Position numbers and translations under genes: made by a program. From positions 1 through 5,268 of the forward strand of contig CALEIS010000142.1 in the NCBI GenBank assembly GCA_937877675.1: a DNA stretch of 5,268 bases, given 5' to 3'. The stretch comes from an uncultured Clostridia bacterium (lineage in GTDB: Bacteria; Bacillota; Clostridia; Oscillospirales; Acutalibacteraceae). Under the pieces are notes generated by a model that was given only the letters and a program-made list of their open reading frames with translations, did no database searches and was not told the DNA's origin. The stretch's first letter is position 1. Every line of letters begins with the position of its first letter. This document shows positions 1 to 5,268 of this stretch, in pieces.

Positions 1-606
1 TTACAGAAGGGTACTCCTTTCATTTATCAGGGTCAGGAAATCGGTATGACAAATATCGAACTTCACTCAATTGATGAATTCAAGGATATGATTACCTTCA
101 ATAACCAGAAGATGTTCAATAAACTTGGCATTAAAGGTGACAAGTTCGTTAAGATGGCAAATGCAGGTTCTCGTGAAAACTCAAGAACTCCTGTTCAATG
201 GGATGACAGTGCTTATGCAGGTTTCTCAACAGTTGAGCCTTGGTTTAATCTTAACCCTAACTACACAGAAATTAACGTAGCACAGGCAGAGGCTGACGAA
301 AACTCAATTCTTAACTATTATCGTAAGCTCCTTAAATTCCGTAAGGAACACGAAGTTGCAATCTATGGTGATTTCAAACAGTATTACGAAAATAGCGATA
401 AACTCTTTGTTTATGAAAGAACTCTCGATGGTGAAAAAATCCTCGTTGTTTGCTCATTCTCAGAAAAATGCGTTAATTTTGAAGCTCCTGCAGGAATTGA
501 CCTTACAAAGGGTGAGTTGGTGCTTTCAAACTATAAACTTAACCCAATTACTCACAATTCATTCGTAACAAGACCTTACGAGGCTCGTGTTTACTATTTT
601 AAATAA
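1..606 (+). CDS. GH13 alpha-glucosidase (oligo-1,6-glucosidase / trehalose-6-phosphate hydrolase type), 3' part
   Basis: This is the C-terminal part of a cytoplasmic glycoside hydrolase family 13 enzyme that releases glucose from alpha-glucosides. The frame is open from base 1, so the gene begins outside the window and 202 codons are visible. The ATG at base 46 is internal: the codons before it already encode family sequence. Counting from the first visible codon, GTPFIYQGQEIGMTN (residues 4-18) is the stretch after the last catalytic aspartate region. SRENSRTPVQW (57-67) matches the SRDNxRTPMQWD signature of oligo-1,6-glucosidases and trehalose-6-phosphate hydrolases. A beta-rich C-terminal domain follows and ends in RPYEARVYYFK, a typical family ending. 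The three catalytic acidic residues lie upstream of the window, so activity and substrate (isomaltose, sucrose, trehalose-6-P or another) cannot be judged. The permease gene starts 13 bases after the stop, implying one operon. Confidence 0.93.
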   Translation, partial: LQKGTPFIYQGQEIGMTNIELHSIDEFKDMITFNNQKMFNKLGIKGDKFVKMANAGSRENSRTPVQWDDSAYAGFSTVEPWFNLNPNYTEINVAQAEADENSILNYYRKLLKFRKEHEVAIYGDFKQYYENSDKLFVYERTLDGEKILVVCSFSEKCVNFEAPAGIDLTKGELVLSNYKLNPITHNSFVTRPYEARVYYFK

Positions 607-619
607 GAGGTAAAGAACA

Positions 620-2005
620 ATGAATAAAAATAATGCGAAAATCTCTCCACGTCTTTGGATTGGTATGCTTATGTGTTCATTCATAGGTGGACTTGCATGG
701 AATGTGGAAAATATGTATTTTAACACATTCTTATGGAATGAAGTTTATGAAGGCTCCGTAGGTGTTACATCGTTAACTTACACTGATGCTGTTAATATTA
801 TGGTTACTTTCTCTGCTATTGTTGCAGTTGTAACAACCTTTATTATGGGTACTCTCAGTGAAAAGATGAAAAATCGTAAAGCATTTATCTCTTTTGGATA
901 TATTGCTTGGGGTATTATTACAGCTCTTTTTGGAGTTATTACAAAAGACAATGTTGCAAATTTCTTTGGAATTTCTGACGGTGTTAAGATTGTTATCACA
1001 ACTGCTTGGGTTGTTGTTGTAATGGATATGATAATGACCTTTATGGGTTCAACAAGTAACGACTCTGCATTCCAGGCATGGGTAACAGACGTTACAACTC
1101 CTGAAACAACACAAAAAGTTGAAACAGCATTTACATTTGTAGGCTTTATTGCAATGGCTGTGATTATGGTTGTTGGCTCATTTGCACAGGGTGGTGTAAT
1201 TCCTTATAATGCATTCTTCATCGGTCTTGGTATAGTTGTTACAATAGCTGGTATTGTTGCTCTTTTTGTAGTTGATAATCCAAAGAAACTTGAAGATGCA
1301 AAGAAAGATGCAAACACTCCAAAAACAAGCTATTGGGCAGACCTTTTCTATGGATTTAGACCAAGTGTAATTAAAGAAAACAGTAAGCTTTATTTAATCC
1401 TTGTGGCAACTGGTATCTTTAACTGTGCATTCCAGGTATTCTTCCCATATCTTTTAACTTATTTCAGTGAAGTTGTTATCAAGGCAAATGGTGAATTGTT
1501 TGCTGCAATGCCAATAAGCCTTATTGCTGTAGCAGCAGCTGCAGTTCTCTCACTTGTAGCAGGAATCGTTATTTTATTAAAGGTTTATAACAAGAGTAAG
1601 GCAGCAGCATTCATTCCAAGTGTGCTTTCTCTTATTATTGGTCTTTTATTGATGTTCTTTGCAAAAACAAATCTTTACTTTATGCTTATCGGTGCAGCAT
1701 TTACTCTCATTGGTTACATTGTAATTATGATTCAGTTTGGTGCAAATGTGCGTGACAGCATTCCACAGGACAAGGTTGGACTTTTCCAAGGTGTAAGAAT
1801 GATTTTCTTCGTGCTTATTCCAATGGTAGTTGGTCCAACACTTGGCAATATTGCAACAAAGAATTCAACAGTTACAATTACTGACGTATCTGGTGCAGAA
1901 TCAATGCTTCCAACAGAGATGATGTTCCTTTATGCAGCAATCGTTGCAGTCTTTATCTTTGTTCCATTGTTTGCATATTTGAAGAAGGATAAGGAAACAA
2001 AATAA
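620..2005 (+). CDS. MFS permease, GPH-like, probable sugar/oligosaccharide importer (first paralog)
   Basis: The product is a 461-residue inner-membrane protein with about twelve hydrophobic helices: roughly 11-30, 55-78, 88-107, 123-143, 168-188, 196-217, then 257-282, 297-320, 329-347, 350-372, 389-409 and 432-453. A charged cytoplasmic loop (about 218-255) splits the two halves, as in the major facilitator superfamily. The loop after helix 2 reads GTLSEKMKNRK, a variant of MFS motif A; the matching loop after helix 10 carries VRDSIPQDKVGLFQG. Shared polar residues such as E30, D56, D148 and D157 are candidates for cation or sugar coupling (inference). Length and layout fit glycoside-pentoside-hexuronide:cation symporters, but assignment to that subfamily is tentative. 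The start is supported by AAGAGGT (605-611), 8 bases before the ATG and overlapping the upstream stop codon. It ends in tandem stops (TAATAA). The adjacent glucosidase suggests an alpha-glucoside substrate. Confidence 0.88.
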   Translation: MNKNNAKISPRLWIGMLMCSFIGGLAWNVENMYFNTFLWNEVYEGSVGVTSLTYTDAVNIMVTFSAIVAVVTTFIMGTLSEKMKNRKAFISFGYIAWGIITALFGVITKDNVANFFGISDGVKIVITTAWVVVVMDMIMTFMGSTSNDSAFQAWVTDVTTPETTQKVETAFTFVGFIAMAVIMVVGSFAQGGVIPYNAFFIGLGIVVTIAGIVALFVVDNPKKLEDAKKDANTPKTSYWADLFYGFRPSVIKENSKLYLILVATGIFNCAFQVFFPYLLTYFSEVVIKANGELFAAMPISLIAVAAAAVLSLVAGIVILLKVYNKSKAAAFIPSVLSLIIGLLLMFFAKTNLYFMLIGAAFTLIGYIVIMIQFGANVRDSIPQDKVGLFQGVRMIFFVLIPMVVGPTLGNIATKNSTVTITDVSGAESMLPTEMMFLYAAIVAVFIFVPLFAYLKKDKETK

Positions 2006-2016
2006 TAACTAACATC

Positions 2017-2041
2017 AAAACGCCTGAAAAATGGCGTTTTT
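2017..2041 (+). terminator. Hairpin between the two permease genes: weak terminator or attenuator
   Basis: AAAACGCC (2017-2024) pairs with GGCGTTTT (2033-2040) around an 8-base loop, with one more T at 2041. The U stretch is mostly part of the stem and is followed by GATATTAT, so this is a weaker intrinsic terminator than the one after the second permease. It begins 12 bases after the first permease stop and ends 29 bases before the second start. Partial termination would lower expression of the second permease; 3'-end stabilisation of the upstream message is equally possible. No convincing promoter was seen between the genes. Confidence 0.55.
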
Positions 2042-2070
2042 GATATTATAAGCAAATCCGAGGTGAATTT

Positions 2071-3480
2071 ATGAACAATAAAAATGGACGACTTTCAATG
2101 CGTATTTGGATAACTATAGTTCTTTTTATGTTTATCAGTTCAATTGCTGCTGGTGTTGAATCAATGTTCTTGGGGCTTTTCTTGGATAATACTGTTTTCC
2201 AGAATGGCTCAATGGGTGCATCAATCACTTTGACTGACACAGTTAATCTTATAGTTTCATTAGCTGCTGTGGTATCTGGTGTAACTACCTTTATTATGGG
2301 TACTCTCAGTGAAAAACTTAAAAACAGAAAAGTGTTTATCTCAGTTGGTTTTATCGTCTGGGGTATAGTGATGTTCCTTTTTAGTAATGTGAGAAAAGGT
2401 ACTGTTGCAAATATCTTCGGTGTCAGCAAACCTGCTGAGGTTATAACTGTTACAGCTATGACTGTTGTAGGACTTTCACTTATTCTGGCATTCTTAAGAG
2501 CAACAACCAGTGATGCTGCTTTTAACTCATGGGTTACTGACGTTTCAACCCCTCAGACATCAACAATAATTGAAATTTTATTTACAGTTATGGGCTTTGT
2601 TTCGACTGGTATTATTACCTATTTGGTTGCAACGGCTCAATCAGGAAAAATGGAATATAATTCTGTTTTTGTTCTTTTTGGTGTGATTGGAATTGTCTTA
2701 GGTATTCTGGGATTTTTCCTTATTGAAAATCATCAAGGGGTCAAAAAGTCAAAGAAGAAGGATAAGGATAAAGAAAAAGAATCAAGCTATTGGTCAGACC
2801 TTTTTTATGGCTTTAAACCAAGAGCTATCAAAGAAAATAAAAATCTTTATTTGATGCTTTCATCCGGTTGCCTTTTCAACTGTGCATATCAGGCATTTTA
2901 TCCATACCTTTTCATTTACATAGCCTCAGTTATTATTCCTGCAAACAAAGGTGTTAATCTCCTTTCGGCAAAAGTAATAGTTCCCGCTGTAATTGCAATT
3001 TTAATTGTGCTTATAAGTGTTCTAATTCTTATGAAGGCATATACAAAGAGTAAATCAGCATCATTTATTCCAAGTGTTATTTGCTTGATTGTTGGTCTTT
3101 TGATTCTTTCAACAACAAAGGATATCGTAGGTGTTATCATAGGCTTTACACCGGGACTTATCGGATACATTATTATTATGATTCAGTTCGGTGCAACAGT
3201 ACGTGACAATATACCTAAGGACAAGGTTGGACTTTTCCAAGGTATTCGAATGATTTTCCTGTTTTTTATACCTGGAATTATCGGTCCTACACTTGGTAAT
3301 ATTGCATCAAAGAATTCAAATGTAACATATGTGACAGATGCTGGAGTGAATGACCTTCCAACAGGAATGATGTTCCTTTATGCTGCAATCGTCGCAACGC
3401 TCATCTTTATTCCAATGTTGGCATTCTTAAAGAAAGACAAAGAAAAAGCATTGAAGGAAAAGACAAAAGAAACTGAATAA
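2071..3480 (+). CDS. MFS permease, GPH-like, probable sugar/oligosaccharide importer (second paralog)
   Basis: The product is a 469-residue, twelve-helix membrane protein and a tandem paralog of the preceding permease. The two align almost without gaps. Residues 71-90 match at 18 of 20 positions (motif A loop GTLSEKLKNRK), and residues 363-391 match at 25 of 29 (ending VRDNIPKDKVGLFQG). The acidic positions E30, D56, D148 and D157 are kept. Differences are concentrated at the end of helix 1 and the first outside loop (about 27-50), the helix 7-8 loop, and the central cytoplasmic loop. That loop is very lysine-rich here (about 225-237, KKSKKKDKDKEKE). The C-terminal tail is also longer and charged. 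The start is supported by AGGTG (2061-2065), 5 bases before the ATG. It is probably the last gene of the operon because a strong terminator follows 8 bases after the stop. Divergent substrate or affinity is inferred, not shown. Confidence 0.88.
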   Translation: MNNKNGRLSMRIWITIVLFMFISSIAAGVESMFLGLFLDNTVFQNGSMGASITLTDTVNLIVSLAAVVSGVTTFIMGTLSEKLKNRKVFISVGFIVWGIVMFLFSNVRKGTVANIFGVSKPAEVITVTAMTVVGLSLILAFLRATTSDAAFNSWVTDVSTPQTSTIIEILFTVMGFVSTGIITYLVATAQSGKMEYNSVFVLFGVIGIVLGILGFFLIENHQGVKKSKKKDKDKEKESSYWSDLFYGFKPRAIKENKNLYLMLSSGCLFNCAYQAFYPYLFIYIASVIIPANKGVNLLSAKVIVPAVIAILIVLISVLILMKAYTKSKSASFIPSVICLIVGLLILSTTKDIVGVIIGFTPGLIGYIIIMIQFGATVRDNIPKDKVGLFQGIRMIFLFFIPGIIGPTLGNIASKNSNVTYVTDAGVNDLPTGMMFLYAAIVATLIFIPMLAFLKKDKEKALKEKTKETE

Positions 3481-3488
3481 AAAACAAA

Positions 3489-3517
3489 GCTCCCTTTATA
3501 ATGAAGGGAGCATTTTT
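3489..3517 (+). terminator. Intrinsic terminator of the glucosidase-permease operon
   Basis: GCTCCCTT (3489-3496) pairs perfectly with AAGGGAGC (3504-3511) around a 7-base loop, followed by A and five T (3513-3517). It lies 8 bases after the stop of the second permease. Stem, loop and U-tract fit a standard Rho-independent terminator for the rightward operon. Confidence 0.9.
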
Positions 3518-3550
3518 ATGCACATTTATAAGGTTAGAGGGGTAAATTTG

Positions 3551-3579
3551 AATTTGTAGGGGAGAATAATTCGTAGGGG
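3551..3579 (+). repeat. Imperfect 12-base direct repeat: truncated echo of the palindromic element's arm end
   Basis: AATTTGTAGGGG (3551-3562) recurs as AATTCGTAGGGG (3568-3579) with one mismatch at a 17-base period; the second copy runs into the left arm of the large palindrome. The first copy, TTTGTAGGGG (3553-3562), is the exact reverse complement of CCCCTACAAA at 3646-3655, so it fits the outer end of the right arm better than the left arm does. It may be a remnant of an earlier element copy or of slippage at the insertion boundary. Confidence 0.6.
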
Positions 3580-3652
3580 TCGGCGTCCTCGACGACCCGC
3601 CGTTGGTTTATCTATTTATTTGATTCGGGTCGTCGAGGACGCCGACCCCTAC
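3573..3652. repeat. G+C-rich perfect inverted repeat, REP/BIME-like intergenic element
   Basis: Two 27-base arms (3573-3599 and 3626-3652) are exact reverse complements, separated by a 26-base spacer that is mostly A+T. The arms are 20/27 G+C, far above the surrounding sequence. Each arm also folds on its own: GGGTCG (3577-3582) pairs with CGACCC (3593-3598), and the same pairing recurs at 3627-3632 with 3643-3648. The element can therefore form one long hairpin or two short ones, the architecture of paired inverted REP units. It sits between two convergent transcription units, outside both terminators, and encodes no protein. The base composition contrast suggests a mobile or dispersed repeat rather than local sequence; whether other copies exist in the genome cannot be seen here. 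Confidence 0.85.
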
Positions 3653-3683
3653 AAAAATGTGTTCGATAAACTCCCAATTTATC

Positions 3684-3718
3684 AAACAAAAAACGAGGTC
3701 AATGGATGACCTCGTTTT
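3684..3718 (-). terminator. Intrinsic terminator of ung, possibly bidirectional
   Basis: AAAACGAGGTC (3690-3700) pairs perfectly with GACCTCGTTTT (3708-3718) around a 7-base loop. Read leftward, the G+C stem is followed by six T, a G and three T, a good Rho-independent signal for ung. Its base includes two bases of the ung stop codon (3717-3719), so the terminator starts inside the gene end. Read rightward, TTTTATTTT follows the stem, so it could also block transcription entering from the permease side. Confidence 0.88.
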
Positions 3719-4385
3719 ATTTTATCTGCCAGTCGATTTCTGTCATTTTGTTTTGTTTTAAGAATTCGTTTGCTTTTTTGAAATGACCGTTGCCGAAAAA
3801 TCCGTTGTATGCAGAAAGTGGGCTTGGGTGTGCACTTTCTAAAACCAAATGGTTTGGATTTGTGATTATTTTCTTCTTTGCTCTTGCATTTGCACCCCAA
3901 AGAAGAAATACCATTGGTTCAGGTCTTTGGTTAAGTAGTGAAATCACATTATCCGTAAAGATTTCCCAACCCATTCCCTTGTGAGAATTTGGTTGGCTTT
4001 CACGGACTGTAAGTACAGTGTTCATCATAAGAACACCTTGTTCTGCCCAATATGTAAGTTCACCGTGGTTGGGAATTGGGTATCCATATTCAGCATAGAT
4101 TTCTTTATACATATTCTGTAATGACGGTGGGGGATTAACACCTTTTTTTACGGAGAAACAAAGTCCGTGTGCCTGATTTGGCTGATGATATGGGTCTTGT
4201 CCTAAAATCACCACTTTAACGTCCTTGTAGTCCGTATATTTCAAGGCATTGAAAATATCGTTCATATTGGGATAAATTGTCTGTGACTTATATTCCTGCA
4301 CCAAAAATTTTCTCAAATTGAGATAATATGGTTTTTGAAACTCGTCTTTTAAGAGTATATCCCAAGAGTTATTAAACTGTACCAT
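3717..4385 (-). CDS. ung: Uracil-DNA glycosylase, family 1
   Basis: The product removes uracil from DNA, starting base excision repair of deaminated cytosine or misincorporated dUMP in the cytoplasm. It is complete at 222 residues, the usual family size. The water-activating motif GQDPYH is at 62-67, with Asp64 in the catalytic position. The PPPSLQN loop (85-91), which contacts DNA, follows. LMMNTVLTVRESQPNSH (119-135) is the family core strand and loop, and VFLLWGANA (159-167) is the uracil-pocket strand. HPSPLSA (186-192) supplies catalytic His186 and the minor-groove intercalation loop. No key residue is missing. The ATG start lies inside the end of murC, a 14-base overlap, and GAGAG stands 8 bases upstream. 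The gene is probably translated from the murC message and ends in its own terminator. The pairing with murC looks like positional co-transcription rather than a shared pathway. Confidence 0.97.
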   Translation of the reverse strand: MVQFNNSWDILLKDEFQKPYYLNLRKFLVQEYKSQTIYPNMNDIFNALKYTDYKDVKVVILGQDPYHQPNQAHGLCFSVKKGVNPPPSLQNMYKEIYAEYGYPIPNHGELTYWAEQGVLMMNTVLTVRESQPNSHKGMGWEIFTDNVISLLNQRPEPMVFLLWGANARAKKKIITNPNHLVLESAHPSPLSAYNGFFGNGHFKKANEFLKQNKMTEIDWQIK

Positions 4386-5268
4386 TTTTCAATCTCTCAA
4401 TCATCATAAATGCAGATTTGTAGATGTCGCCACAACCCATTGTGAGGATAAGGTCACCTGCTTTTGCATTTTTAACAACATATTCTGCAACTTCTTCCTG
4501 AGTGTTGAACCAAACAGAATTTGGAATTTTTTCTGCAAGTTGTGATGTGTAAATATCGTAAGTGTTAACTTCACGAGAACCCATAATCTCTGTCATAACA
4601 CATCTGTCAGGGATTTTAAGGACATCCACAAACTCGTCAAAATGCATAGCAGTTCTTGAATATGTGAATGGCTGGAAAACTGCCCAAACTGTGTTGTATC
4701 CCATTTTCATAGCTGCTTCGAGTGTAACTTTAAGTTCAGCAGGATGGTGAGCATAGTCATCAATAAAGTCAATTCCGTTATATGTTCCCAAATCTTCAAA
4801 ACGACGACCTGCACCTTTAAATTCTTGTAATCCCTTAATGCAATCTTCAAACTTTGCACCTGAATAAATTGAAGATGCTATGGCAGCAAGAGCATTGAGC
4901 ACATTGTGAATACCCGGAATTGAAAGTACAACATTACCAAGTTTTTCACCCTTGTACATTACATCAAATTTAGTGAACGCACCTTTGTATTCTTCAATAT
5001 TTTCTGCATAGTAGTCATTTTTACTATCAAAACCAAATGAAATCATCTCTTTACCCTTAATATCAGCGATGGCTTTAAGGGTATTTTCATCGTCACCATT
5101 GTAGATAACTGCTTTTGTTGCAGAATTTGCAAATTTTGTGAAACTTAAAATAAGATTTTCCATTGTCTTGAAATATTCAAGATGGTCTTCGTCAATGTTG
5201 AGAATAACAGCAACATCAGGACTCATTTTAAGGAAAGTATCCTGATATTCGCAAGATTCCATAACGAT
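4372..5268 (-). CDS. murC: UDP-N-acetylmuramate--L-alanine ligase, C-terminal two thirds
   Basis: The product joins L-alanine to UDP-MurNAc using ATP, the first peptide step of cytoplasmic peptidoglycan precursor synthesis. The frame is open to the right edge, so the start and about the first 160 residues (UDP-binding domain and P-loop) are outside; 299 codons are visible. The ATG at 5260-5262 is internal. Counting from the first visible codon, NIDEDHLEYF (24-33) and GIHNVLNALAA (119-129) belong to the central ATPase domain. GRRFE (154-158), DDYAHHP (170-176), FQPFTYSRT (198-206), MGSREVN (229-235) and MGCGDIYK (277-284) belong to the C-terminal domain. DDYAHHP with GRRFE identifies MurC rather than MurD, MurE or MurF, and argues against Mpl. 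The canonical FQPH(R/T)YSRT has Phe for His here, and MGAGDI has Cys for Ala. It overlaps the start of ung by 14 bases. Confidence 0.95.
   Translation of the reverse strand: MVMESCEYQDTFLKMSPDVAVILNIDEDHLEYFKTMENLILSFTKFANSATKAVIYNGDDENTLKAIADIKGKEMISFGFDSKNDYYAENIEEYKGAFTKFDVMYKGEKLGNVVLSIPGIHNVLNALAAIASSIYSGAKFEDCIKGLQEFKGAGRRFEDLGTYNGIDFIDDYAHHPAELKVTLEAAMKMGYNTVWAVFQPFTYSRTAMHFDEFVDVLKIPDRCVMTEIMGSREVNTYDIYTSQLAEKIPNSVWFNTQEEVAEYVVKNAKAGDLILTMGCGDIYKSAFMMIERLKNGTV
4394..4398 (-). promoter_or_regulatory. Ribosome binding site of ung inside murC
   Basis: On the minus strand GAGAG stands 8 bases before the ung ATG (4383-4385), within the last codons of murC. It supports this start, and its place inside a translated region suggests that ribosomes finishing murC help open or reinitiate ung translation. 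Confidence 0.6.

Noticed and set aside
356..568. Plus-strand 70-codon frame inside the glucosidase
   Set aside because: Out-of-frame shadow of the GH13 C-terminal domain.
46..606. ATG at 46 as the start of a 186-residue gene
   Set aside because: The frame is open to base 1 and the 15 preceding codons encode conserved GH13 sequence (GTPFIYQGQEIG); there is no ribosome binding site.
778..999. Minus-strand open frame inside the first permease
   Set aside because: Antisense shadow of a real gene; a related frame occurs opposite the second permease only because the two genes are paralogs.
2021..2049. Possible promoter before the second permease (TATTAT at 2044-2049)
   Set aside because: No recognisable -35 box lies about 17 bases upstream, where the terminator-like stem sits; AT-rich matches to a -10 are common.
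2046..2429. Minus-strand 127-codon open frame opposite the second permease
   Set aside because: Lies almost wholly antisense to a well-supported gene and has no recognisable family. Its resemblance to the frame at 778-999 follows from the duplication.
2916..3170. Minus-strand open frame inside the second permease
   Set aside because: Antisense shadow with no independent support.
3573..3652. CRISPR array or insertion sequence
   Set aside because: There is only one pair of inverted arms, no regularly spaced direct repeats, no transposase frame, and no clear target-site duplication in the flanks.
3682..3900. Minus-strand 72-codon frame overlapping ung and its terminator
   Set aside because: Out-of-frame shadow of ung that runs through the terminator hairpin.
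3790..3984. Plus-strand frame opposite ung
   Set aside because: Antisense shadow of conserved ung sequence.
4562..4750. Plus-strand frame opposite murC
   Set aside because: Antisense shadow of the conserved MurC C-terminal domain.

Overview
This is an AT-rich window (roughly mid-30s % G+C by eye). Its gene types and Shine-Dalgarno sites suggest a low-G+C Firmicute, most likely an anaerobic gut-type Clostridia (Oscillospiraceae/Lachnospiraceae-like). The lineage is inferred from protein flavour and the style of the intergenic repeat; there is no rRNA or marker alignment behind it.

Layout: the left two thirds (1-3480) hold a rightward carbohydrate-use operon. It starts with the 3' end of a GH13 alpha-glucosidase (oligo-1,6-glucosidase / trehalose-6-phosphate hydrolase type), cut by the window edge. 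Two tandem, clearly paralogous 12-helix MFS permeases follow. The first permease sits 13 bases after the glucosidase. The second is 65 bases further on, behind a small G+C-centred hairpin that could attenuate or partly terminate transcription. A strong intrinsic terminator closes the operon at about 3489-3517. The simplest reading is that the permeases import oligosaccharides that the cytoplasmic glucosidase hydrolyses; the substrate cannot be read from the sequence.

The right third is a leftward, convergent pair: the C-terminal two thirds of murC (peptidoglycan precursor synthesis, cut by the right edge) and a complete ung (uracil-DNA glycosylase). Their reading frames overlap by 14 bases, which suggests translational coupling. 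Ung ends in a terminator whose stem overlaps its stop codon.

Between the two convergent units (3481-3716) lies a perfect 27-bp G+C-rich inverted repeat with a 26-base AT-rich spacer. Each arm can also fold on its own, as in REP/BIME elements, and a truncated echo of the arm end lies just upstream. This is the most unusual item here. I see no tRNA, rRNA, CRISPR array, insertion sequence gene or riboswitch, and no evidence for a wholly new system.
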